Assembly (NCBI RefSeq): GCF_018873765.1 | Contig: NC_057923.1 | Location: forward strand, 60,878,593 to 60,942,592 | Direction: 5' to 3' | Source: Telopea speciosissima | Taxonomy: Eukaryota > Streptophyta > Magnoliopsida > Proteales > Proteaceae | Length of the DNA: 64,000 bases | Part shown: positions 34,101-43,938 of the stretch, one piece after another | How the letters are laid out: each line of letters opens with the position of its first letter | Numbering within the stretch: the stretch's first letter is position 1 | Translations under genes and position numbers: made by a program | Notes under the pieces: generated by a model | Seen by the model: only the letters and a program-made list of their open reading frames with translations | What the model was told of the DNA's origin: nothing | The model's database searches: none

Positions 34101-37100
34101 TGACTAGGAAACTAAAATAGACTCAAAATAGAGTCCTAATAACTTAAAAACAACTTAAACTACTTAAAATAAAGAAGATTCCCTAGCAGCCAATAGGATA
34201 TAAGAACCTCTTAGCCAATAGGATCACTTCACTTAAATTAGACCAATTGAACCAATTGGATGCAACCAATTTAAACCGGTTCAATTAAAAACACACAATA
34301 AAAACTTAGTATTGGGCTAATCCCGTATGCAACCTATGTACCCCTAATTTAGGCCCAGAAAAGTGGCCTATTACATTAGAAACTCATGGGATCAAAGGCC
34401 CAACAGGTATGTAACCCAACCCTAGACTTATTTCTAATGAAACAAGCCCTATTTGGTGATGAATCTGCATCAACTCTCCCCAACTTGAAAAAATTCGTCC
34501 TCGAATTTTGTAGTGATGAGGGGGAATCAACATGTGATCAATAGCTTTGACCATCCCCAAACAGAATTTCGATGAAGCAGGAACATTAGGAATATAGTCT
34601 TCAAGGCGTGGAGCTTTCTCTTCGAAGAACCATGGTGGCATAACAAACTCTATGTGCTCTACCTCTGAATCAGCACCAACTGTGAATGCCCTATCCATAG
34701 AGTCTTTAGTGTTAGCAACCTTCTCATCTAATACTTGAGATACAAGCTCCACCTCTACAAGAACAACATCTTGAATATCATTGATCTCCTGTGGAATATT
34801 CTCAACCACCTCTTCATCTTCTGCTGTTTCAGCTTTGTCTACTTTGACTTCTTCAAGGTAGACCTCTTCAGTAGAATCTTCCGCATGTTGACTTTCCATC
34901 TTTGAAGCTCCAGGCATTGTCTCTTTGTTTTCATCACAATTCACTGTGATCACTTCAGCTTTGTCTTCAACTTGTGCTCTCTCAATTTTCGTTGGCAATG
35001 TACATTTGTATTCAGCCGCTGATTTAACACTGGTGATGTCAGATTTTCAACACTCTTCAACTTGCAAACGGAATCTCATTGATGGAGGCTTCAAGTTGTC
35101 TTCAGATTTGAAGGCTTTTTGGTGGTGATGTTGTCGATGGGAATTTAAGTTACCTTGTTGTAGAGCTCTGAACGTCCGTGGGAAATATTTCTTACTCAGA
35201 TCTTCTTTCATCTCTGCCCATGTAATAGGTTCTCTATCACGGTAGTCAGGATAATCCATCTGGGTTCTCCACCAATTATGTGTTGGTCCCACTAGCTTGG
35301 TATGTGCTAGTCTCATTTTCCTATGCTCAAGCAAATCATACCAATTAAAATAATCATCTAAAGCAGCTAACCAGTCACAAAATACCTGTGGATTTGGTTT
35401 GCCATCATAGTCTCTCAACTCATACCCCTCTGGAGGTCTATGGCGTCTCCTGTAATCTCTGTATCCTCTGTTCCTATCTTCACTATGATCTCTGTCATGC
35501 CTACGTCGATCCCTGTAATCTCTGTCTTCTCTGTATTGATCTGTCCTTGGGGCTCTTTGTGCTACTGAATTGACTTGATATTTGTCCTTTTCTAGGGGAA
35601 TGTTGTTGCTCCTTACTGGAGTAGTTTGGTGTTGCTCAATTCACTGCAATGTTTCACTTATAGCCCTTTGACTAGCATGAATCTGCTGAAGCTTCTCCAG
35701 AATTTTGTTCAAAGAGTCGATGGAGACAGAGGTAATGGGCTGGCCATGCTCATCCATGGCTTTGATACCACTTAATGTAGTCCTAGATAGGTAGGAGACC
35801 TACTAGGAGCTAGTTCAACCAGGATCTAATCTGAACAGGTCATCCGAATGGGTGAAACTTGAGTTTTAGGTCAAAATTAGGGTTAAAGTTAGGTTTAGGT
35901 TAGAGTTGTCTTATATAGTAATGATGGGCAGGTGTAGGGAAGTCTAATGGTATAGGTTTTATGATGTTTGAGTGAATGGAAGTAGGTTAGGTGAGTTGGG
36001 CAGCAAGATAAGGTTATTTAAGACAATTCCTAATGGAGGTAGGAGAAGGGGATTCTAGGGTTTAGAGATATGATTTGGTTACTAATTTCAGAATTATCAT
36101 GTCATGAAATCAACTACTTATTCTAAGCATGAAATCAGAATCGAGTATGGTTGAAGGTCTGAAACTGTGTTTTATTGGAGGTAGGGGCAGAATGGGAAAT
36201 ATGAGAATATATTCAAATCAGGCCACAGGAATTAGGTCAAATTTGAATCGCTTCCCAAATTAGGGTTAATAGACGTATGGTGAAAATCTGAGTTCAATCG
36301 GATGGCTGGTTTGGTAGATCTCAAAAATCACCTTGTATGTGACCTTCTAGAAGGAAGAAGAATAGTTGCAGAATTTCTTACTTGTTGTTGGTCTTCAATA
36401 GTAGCAGCTTTGAAGATGAACAATGGGGTCTCCCGATCTTCACGATGCAAGGAGTCGATTGGAGATCCACCAATCCCTTCAACCTTGATATTACTCACAA
36501 GGCACACTCACGATGGAGCAAAGGCAGCAACAGAGGCAGCAAGCATAAAACTAATTTTTATTAATCAAATTCGTATTCAATGCTGGCCTCCCTTACAAAC
36601 TTATATAGAAGACTCAAAAATAGACTTAGACACTAAAAAGGAATGGCCTAACCCAATCCTTAACCTATTAGCTAACTTAAACTGACTAGGAAACTGAAAT
36701 AGACTCAAAATAAAGTCCTAATGACTTAAAAACAACTTAAACTACTTAAAATAAAGAAGATTCCCTAGTAGCCAATAGGATATAAGAACCTCTTAGCCAA
36801 TAGGATCACTTCACTTAAATTAGACCAATTGAACCAATTGGATGCAACCAATTTAAACCGGTTCAATTAAAAACACACAATAAAAACTAAGTATTGGGCT
36901 AATCCCGTATACAACCTATGTACCCCTAATTTAGGCCCAGAAAAGTGGCCTATTACATTAGAAACTCATGGGATCAAAGGCCCAACATGTATGTAACCCA
37001 ACCCTAGACTTATTTCTAATGAAACAAGCCCTATTTGGTGATGAATCTGCATCAACTCTCCCCAACTTGAAAAAATTCGTCTTCGAATTTTGTAGTGATG

Positions 37101-40100
37101 AGGGGGAATCAACATGTGATCAGCAGCTTTGAGTGTCCAGTGGGTTGTATGGGCCATGGGCTTTATATTTTTGGGTTTACTTTTGTAATGGGACAATTTT
37201 ATAAGCCCAAATATTAGGGATTTAAAACCCATGCGGGGTTAAGTAGTTATTTTCTGTTTCTTAGTCATTAAGTGTTGGACAATGGCTGACACTGAGAAGG
37301 GGGGGGGTGTATCAGTGTATTTAAAATTTTCTCTTTCTATTTGACTGGCTCAACTCAAATTTGCAACCCACTGCTGGCATTGATAATAATCAGACATACA
37401 GTCCTGTGTACACCCATCCTACAGACAAAAGCACTTCCAATATACACACATGCACAGCCACAAGAAGCACACCCTTCTTGCAGACAAAAGCACTTTCAAT
37501 ATACACACATGCACAACCACAAGAAGCACACCCACAACACAAGATTTTTAGGTTACAGCATATTTGAGAAAGCAGGGGTAAGGCTGCGAACATTATGACC
37601 CTCCCCAGACCCCACAATGGTGGAAGCCTCGTGCACTGGGTATGCGTTTTTTTTTTATAGATTTTGAGTTTCTATTTGCTTGTAAGTTTTATTTAGTTGT
37701 TATTTTGCTATACTCTCCATTAGCCAAGGGGAATTTCTATTTTGTAACAAGGCAATTTATAGACATAGGAGGTAGTAATTCCTAGCCTTCAACGATTTTG
37801 ACAGCCATTGAATGTGTGGTTTGTGCATATGTGTGAGTATGAGAAACACCCATGCTGTGAGAGACAGCAAACCTTGGTGACATTCCAAAGTGGAGATTGG
37901 TGAGAGGCCATCTCCTAGTTGGTGGGAGATCATATCCCTTTCTTTCTTTCTTCTTCCACTGGTAAGCTGTTCTACTTTTATTTACTATTAGTTTCCTTAT
38001 TTCTAATCTCACTGCTCACCTTGTTTCTATCGAACGACATCATGAGCTGTTTGAATCCCATATTTCCATTCCATTGACTTGCGCATGGCGCTACAGGGTT
38101 AGAGGACCTTACTTGCTGTTTTTCAGCCACCGTTTCCGATTTTGTAAGTTCTATTTCTCTGCTTTCTAATCTGGTGCAGGACTCCTTTTGTGATTTCTGT
38201 AACTGTTATTGATTGAGACCAATAATCTCCGTTTATATGCTGTTTCCTAACTTTCTAATTCTGGTTTTAGATGTGTTCTCCATCCAATTAAGTACACTCG
38301 ACTAGAGTTATATCTTCATCAGACTGATCTGTTGTAGTCTCCCTCCGGTCCTAGTAATTGGTTTCTTGGTCATTATTAATGGTTTGGTGATTAGGAACCC
38401 AAGAATACTCTTGTTGTTGCTTTGACTCAATCCCCCAAAAGTGGATCTCACACTAATACAACAACAACAATGCCTTATTCCAATTAAATGGGGTCAGCTA
38501 CATGGATCCTTGCCCTCCACTCAACTCTATTCGAAATTATATGTGGTATAAGGCCTAGGCTATGCATGTCTTTCGTCACCACCTCTTCTAGGGTTATTTT
38601 AGGTCTATTCCTTACTCTTTTAGCTTTATCAATCTGAATCAAGTCACTCCTCCAGACTGGAGCATCCAAAGGTCTACATTGAACATGACCGTGTCACCTC
38701 AAACAACATTCTCATAGTTTATCATGTATCGGAGCTACACCCAACTCAAATCTAATGGATCCCAGTACTCTAATAGCTCCGCATAAATCAACTACATACC
38801 AGGTGGGTTTTAAGGTTAATTGGAACAGTTCCTTTCTAGTATAGTAGGAATGCCTATGGCAGTTAGTTGGTTAGTCCTATCACATGAATGTGCCCAATGC
38901 ATAACATGGTATTGTTTGTCTACCTCTACCATGAGAGATTTCATGAATTTACCCAACAAACCAGAATCGTACCAACTAATAGAGAATCTGCCTTCATTAT
39001 TAAAAATGCACCAAAAAAAAAAAAAAAAAATGTAGTTCTTCATAACTCAATTAAGAAAAGTAATAAAAAAAATTCTTAAATTACACGGCCAATAAACCAT
39101 GAGATTTTATTCTGCACTACTCAACTCTCTGCTGGAAGGTAATAATAAAAACACAAACCCCTTGAGTCATGCATCATGACTCAACCATAAGAACCCAATA
39201 CCTTCCCATACATTATTATATTATATATATGTAAATTATATGTAGAAGAAAAAACTTAAACTTCCACTTAAAAGAAAAAACAAAAGAAAGTGGGCCAGCT
39301 TAAAACCAACTGAGAAATTAAAATTTAGAGGGAAATTTTCACGGACACCCCTTAAAAGTATTCAATATCTCAGAAACTTACCATACTTAATCAAAATGTC
39401 ACAGACACCCCCTATTTTTATGAATTTATTTCAATTTAGTCCACTCCGTTAGTCTCTGCAGTTAAGTGTCTGTTAACTCTTTTTAAATGGCAAAATTACC
39501 CTTACCACAGTGAAATCCCTGTAATACCCTTACTGATGAATTAATGATGTTAGAAGTTAATTTTTAGAAAAAGACAATTTTGCCCTTGTTTTTATTCAAT
39601 ACTTTTTTGTTATTCCTTTTATCTCTCCTTCTTCTTCTCCTTCTTCTCCTTCTGCTCTTGCTTTCTTCCACTGCCGCCACCACCACTGCCACCGCCAACC
39701 CCTCTAGCCCTCCTTCTCTTGCTCCCTTGCAACCCCTCCACCACCCTCTCCAGTCTCCTCCGCCCGAGCATGCTCTCAGCAATCCAACCCCATAAAAACC
39801 CTAACTCTGCAAATTAAAACCCTAACCCACCAACGTATGGCGTAGTCCAAAAAAGTCTTATGCTATATGAAACAGAAAAAGGAAACAAACACAGAATACT
39901 CTGCCTATCTGCCATTGCCATCTGCCAGATGAAAACGAAAGCAAAGGTTGCAGATTGGCGATAGACGGAGAGGAACACAAACAGAATTTACCAATTTCAT
40001 CACAACAAAAGGAAAACATAGAAAGAGTGGAGACTAGACTGTAGAATACATATAGAGCAAATACTTTTTTCGGCCATTTCCTAATTTTTCTTGCTCCACC

Positions 40101-40333
40101 CACTAGAAACTTTGTTCTGTTCTTCCCATTGGCAAGAATTCAAAATTTAAAAATAAAAAATGAATAAGTGGAGAGAGAGAGAATTTTTTTCATCATATTT
40201 TGATTTTTAATACTATATTTGAATGAAAAACACCGACTAAACAAGTAGTAATTTTGTAGAAAATTGCAACGAATCAAATTGATAAAAATAGGGGAAGTAA
40301 TCCTCATCGGAAATGCTCTTGTGGGAAAATGTC

Positions 40334-40401
<68 letters not shown>

Positions 40402-41725
40402 CTAGCCCTCTCGAGGGCTCCAAGGCACCTACTGAAGCCGAATAGGAGGAGTTTTTGCAATTCCGCTCCAAGTTCCTAACGGCGGCAGTGGGCGTGGCGT
40501 TATAGTGTGAAGAAATTAAACGCAGCGGGACAACTAAGCAGGTGATCTGATGAAGCCGAATCCCGCAGAAACAAAGGATTGTGTCGCATGTCGCGTTGGG
40601 CTGTGGAATATAGATGTTCCGACTAAGAAGCGACATTTGCAGCGAATTCACACACTTCTGCCCATCCGATGACGACGCTGGAGTTGGTGCCAGAACCTGC
40701 AATGCAAACTTAGCATGTGTTGTAAACAGCCACGCCATTAGAACGAGACAGCAACGGCTACTGTCAAGAGACTCCCTCTGCAAATGGGGCAGCTGCATGC
40801 GTTGATTCCATGGTCGCCGTAGCCGGAGCAAGTGATGGTCGCCGGAGCCACATCCATAGAGGGAAGAAGATGAAATGACAGTTTTGTCCTTTTATTTAAA
40901 TAACTAAGGGGTAAAATGGATATTTCACCTTTGGGTACTAATTGTGCTTAACGTTTGGGGTGTCTGTGACATTTTGACCAAGTATGGTAAGTTTCTGAGA
41001 TATTGGATACTTTTAGGGGGTGTCCGTGAAATTTTTCCGAATTTAAAAATAAATCAAATAAAATAAACAAGTTTTAACTAAACTTTAACTACACAGGAAA
41101 AGAAAGAAAGCAAGAAAAAAAAAACAAAGAATTCAGGAACACGGAAACGTCAGATTTGGTTTTCAGGGTTTCAGTGAGTACATTTCCATGAAAAGCAAAA
41201 TTGTGTTTCTCTTAGAAATCGTAAAAACAGATAATATGGAGAATCTAAAGTTTGGAATCACTACACTAAAAATTGAATGTAACTTTTTTTTTTTTTTTTT
41301 TTTCCTCCTCTTCTACAGGGGCAGAGTGAGTGGGGGTATAGAGATGAAGAGAGGTGATAGATTGTAGAAGAACATCAAAACGAACCTCAATTAAAGGAGT
41401 AAACCAGCGGAGGTGGAATCGCGTGACAGAACGGTCATTAGCATCCGATTGGGTAGAGGAAATCGGAGTCAAGAAACAAGTTTGCGAAATGTTGAATTCC
41501 CTGGCCACAGCTTGCATCCATTTCTCATCTTGCTCTTCTTCTTTTTCCAACAAACACACTGCCGCTGGGTTTCCCTTAAACGCCGTGTCAGTGAATGCAT
41601 CCACCTGCTCGAGTCATCCCACCTTCATCTTAAAACCACAAAATCTCATAGCGCACATACCATAAGAATCAAAAGGAAAAAAAGAGAGAAATTACCACAA
41701 AGTACTTCACGGGACGCTTCACCAT
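31156..41725 (-). CDS. PhzF-like protein, copy B, catalytic Glu replaced by Gln (six exons)
   Basis: Exons (minus strand): 41696-41725, 41386-41604, 32307-32627, 31720-31881, 31331-31414, 31156-31263. All are in phase, with GT-AG introns, giving 307 codons plus TAG. The start is MVKRPVKYFV and the end MEGSLLA. Against copy A it has one extra Asn codon in exon 3 and several substitutions. The key one is NISQTCFL: Gln51 (CAA) where the family has the catalytic Glu. His89 and Asp245 in DPVCGS remain. In bacterial PhzF that Glu is the acid/base of the isomerisation, so activity is probably lost or changed. Intron 2 is 8.8 kb and holds two mobile elements. No stop is seen in any exon. Confidence 0.9.
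32976..33153. repeat. 178-bp direct repeat flanking the LTR element, left copy
   Basis: The host segment from TTTGAGTGTCCAGTGGG to GAGAAGGGG also follows the right LTR at 37128-37307. Unit A has it once (about 23967-24150). An ordinary LTR insertion duplicates only about 5 bp. Confidence 0.85.
33156..37122 (-). mobile_element. Gag-only LTR retrotransposon (TR-GAG-like), 4.0 kb
   Basis: Two LTRs, 33156-34540 and 35776-37122, are nearly identical; the left has an extra 46-bp local duplication near 33825. Reading on the minus strand, the 5' LTR is followed by a primer-binding site at 35758-35770 (TGGTATCAAAGCC, one mismatch to the initiator-Met tRNA 3' end). The interior is only 1.2 kb and holds a gag-like frame but no protease, reverse transcriptase or integrase. 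Movement would need enzymes from another element. It lies in intron 2 of copy B and is absent from unit A. Confidence 0.9.
34384..35757 (-). pseudogene. Gag-like protein of the LTR element, two stops
   Basis: The frame opens at ATG 35757, directly beside the primer-binding site (MDEHGQPITSVSIDSLNKI). It passes a TGA after ISETLQ, a basic Arg/Asp-rich stretch, then a retrotransposon gag core (VFCDWLAALDDYFNWYDL, then EMKEDLSKKYFP). A second TGA follows QVEEC. The same frame then continues as a Glu-rich tail and ends just inside the 3' LTR. The core is typical of plant gypsy gag. Two stops make this copy non-coding as it stands. Confidence 0.8.
37128..37307. repeat. 178-bp direct repeat flanking the LTR element, right copy
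   Basis: Partner of 32976-33153. The unit B host sequence resumes after it, collinear with unit A (GTGTATCAGTGTATT). Confidence 0.85.
37553..37656 (+). mobile_element. 5'-truncated Au SINE (unit B)
   Basis: Same insertion as at 24392, with the Au SINE phrases GACCCTCCCCAGACCCC and CCTCGTGCACTGGGTATGCG before a T-run. Confidence 0.85.
38455..38790 (-). mobile_element. RTE-type LINE 3' end with TTG-repeat tail (unit B)
   Basis: On the minus strand it reads VPVWRSDL-like, RVRNRPKITLEEVVTKDM, then EWRARIHVADPI, the conserved end of plant RTE reverse transcriptases. It closes with the short TTG-repeat tail typical of RTE elements. It is 5' truncated and frameshifted. Confidence 0.8.
40336..40398. 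repeat. Compound GT-GA microsatellite
   Basis: A GT run of about 15 units passes directly into a GA run of about 15 units inside the Pack-MULE. It produces meaningless Ser/Leu and Thr/His frames on the minus strand. Confidence 0.95.
40402..40850 (-). pseudogene. Captured fragment of a plant GPI-anchored-protein gene
   Basis: The minus strand reads CVNSLQMSLLSRNIYIPQPN, ATCDTILCFCGIRLHQIT, then NATPTAAVRNLERNC, and in a shifted frame GFSRCLGALERA. The Cys-rich order resembles the uncharacterised GPI-anchored protein family typified by Arabidopsis At4g28100; this is recalled, not searched. Indels break the frame at least twice. Neither signal peptide nor GPI end is visible. It sits wholly inside MULE ends, so it is best read as a host sequence picked up by the transposon. 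Confidence 0.65.
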
Positions 41726-41830
41726 TTTTTCGGGGAGAGAGAGAGAGAGAACCAAAGAGGAAATGGGATCAAAAATTTTTCCGCCTCACCGGTGTTGGAG
41801 TGATGTAACCTTCTTCCAAGTCCTCACATG

Positions 41831-42160
41831 AAACAGTTAGTAAGTTTGAAAACGGTAATAATACGGGAACGGATACATACGACAGTCAAATAGATTTTAT
41901 GGCAATAATACTTTTCAAAAAATCCGATACAATAAAACGCTTTGACAATATTACAATACGATTTTTAATACGGTGGCTCTAAAAAAATGCAGGAGCAAAA
42001 ATACGGACATATATTCACTATATAATAGAAGTTTATCGGTCACACTCACTATAATTATTATTTGTTGCTAGTTAGATTCTTTTGTTTTTGCATATCTCTC
42101 CTGCAGCACCTCCATTATCATCAATTTAATTGTAAATGGAGCTAAGGATAATAGAGAAAG
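41831..42160. other. Non-coding, upstream of PhzF-like copy B
   Basis: AT-rich sequence between the copy B 5' end and the duplicated segment. It should contain part of the promoter, but no element can be named with confidence. Confidence 0.4.
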
Positions 42161-43281
42161 ATGGGTGCAAGATTCACAAGCAACAGGGGAAAGTAAATCA
42201 GGAAAAGAAAAAAACAAAAACACAAACAAAATAAAATGTTCTACTTTAAATCTTGTAGGAACAGATATGGGGCCTTAGCTTGCAAATGATCAAGATTCCT
42301 TTTCACCCATGGTTGGGTATCATGCAATTAATGCAATAATCCAATGGCTATATTTAAAGTTATATATGAAAGATCTTAGTTGGATTAGGACTGTTCTAGA
42401 ACCAAGAATTGATAGCAGAATATGGATTGATCTCAGAAATCAGAACAACATACAAAAGTAAATAGATTAAAAACAGCAGTAAGGAAACTTAGATTTAATA
42501 TCATTAAACAAGAAGCAGAAGCAAGAGTTGGATCATCCCACACGGTGTGTGACACACACACTCACACACTTAAGCCAATAACCTCCAAACTCAATCACAA
42601 ACCGTAAAGTTCCTCATGGATCACAAAGAAAATAAAAAAAAAAAAATGCTGTAAATGACATTACAAACAGCCAAGGTCCTCATGGATCACAATTCAGGAA
42701 AATCACAAATCTTCACAACATCAGAAACCCACCTTAAAAAAGAAAAAAGATTTCAAAAAAATACCTTACACGAATCTACCGTTGCAATCGCCGGCGGCCG
42801 GCCTGAAGAACAGAAGAACCACGGTCACGGGTCGTCAGAAGTAGAAGGGACGGAGAAGAATGGAGAAGGAACCAGCCGCGGGAACTCGTTTTATCTCTGG
42901 TTTCCGCGAAGAATAATCCGGAAGAAAGTACGAGGATTTGATAATAGTGTAATAAATTAGATTAGAAAGCTTACCAAAAAAAATAATAAAAAATTAGATT
43001 TGAAAGAGGAAACAGAGTTGCCACTGTGGGTCAGGTATGTACGGACTAAACCGAAAAAATATTATTATTGGGGTGATCGATGTTTGGGTAGGATTGCAAG
43101 TGTTCTTGGTCGTCCGAGTTGCACCGATAGGAAGACGGTTCCATGGGTAAGTGGCTGTCTTTTGCACGCATTTGCATCTCCATCAAAGCCGCTGACAGGC
43201 TTCCTGCTTCTATTTTTATCGCTTAGGAAGATGGCACACTGGTTGAACAACCAGTACAGTGGTACACTATGACGTACTGGT
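42161..43281. repeat. Segmental duplication, right copy (partner 1-1119)
   Basis: See 1-1119. It ends where the duplicated copy C downstream segment begins (43289), so two duplication blocks meet here. Confidence 0.9.
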
Positions 43282-43288
43282 CCCTTCC

Positions 43289-43938
43289 AATGACCATAAG
43301 TGAGGTTGTGAAGAATGACATGCACAGTTAGGGTCTTGTGCCAAGTAAGACCTCAGATAGAGCTTATTGGAGAGTAAGAATCCCCATTGTAGACACCCAT
43401 GTAGCCATTAATCGATTCCAAAATCAGATCCCAAAACCATCTGAATTCGGAATTTTAATTGACACCCTTGAGTAAAATGTAACGTTTCCCACCTAATGTT
43501 TGTTTGGTTGGGTTGGTGATGGAGATGATGGCAATGGAAATGAGAATATGAATATGAACACGATTGTCCGCAAGCAACTGTGAGATGTTCGAAGTATTCA
43601 TACCAATTGCAAGAACAATACAATCAGGAAAGGATCTCCAGAACAATAGTAAAGAAGAAGATCTCCGGAAACTCCCTTTGAAAATCTATTGAACTAGCAA
43701 ACTAGTCTTCAAATGTACAGCTACTTAAGGGAACAAAAGAAACTGAAAACATAGTTTTAAAATTACAAAATACAGGTACAATTTACAAAACATACTTTTA
43801 AAAAGAACTCCAAGGAAGAGGGAGATATTTCCTAAGCTAGGAAAATAGGAAACCTTCCATTACAACAACAGCTTTGCCTCGAATCAGTACTCTTTGGTTT
43901 GCCTCATCTAAATGCAAGTCCAGTACTCCACCCCTTGG
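43289..43938. repeat. 650-bp duplication, partner 27564-28213
   Basis: It includes the 3' scrap of an RTE LINE and most of the last exon of copy C. Copy C is the intact counterpart of the truncated copy D. Confidence 0.9.

Larger units (their letters stand above)
39331..41038. mobile_element. Pack-MULE (Mutator-like element with captured gene fragment), 1.7 kb
   Basis: Ends GGAAATTTTCACGGACACCC and GGAAAAATTTCACGGACACC (reverse strand) begin inverted repeats of about 80 bp. Imperfect 9-bp flanks (AATTTAGAG at 39322, AATTTAAAA at 41040) fit a Mutator-type target duplication. Unit A has the empty site AATTTAGAAATAAATC. The interior has no transposase; it has a gene fragment (40402-40850), a CTT-rich run (about 39620-39660) and a GT/GA microsatellite. 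Confidence 0.85.
29214..41830. repeat. Large tandem duplication unit B (partner unit A, 18513-26900)
   Basis: Collinear with unit A from its first base. It is longer because intron 2 of its PhzF-like gene gained an LTR element and a Pack-MULE. It has also lost sequence, for example part of the repeat near 30545 and of the intron sequence near 31430. Confidence 0.9.

Noticed and set aside
39795-39830. AAACCCTAA-like motifs resembling plant telomere repeats
   Set aside because: Only isolated, irregular copies are present, with no tandem array.
40140-40400. Ser/Leu and Thr/His-rich frames on the minus strand
   Set aside because: They come from the GT-GA microsatellite; only the Cys-rich segment to the right is gene-like.
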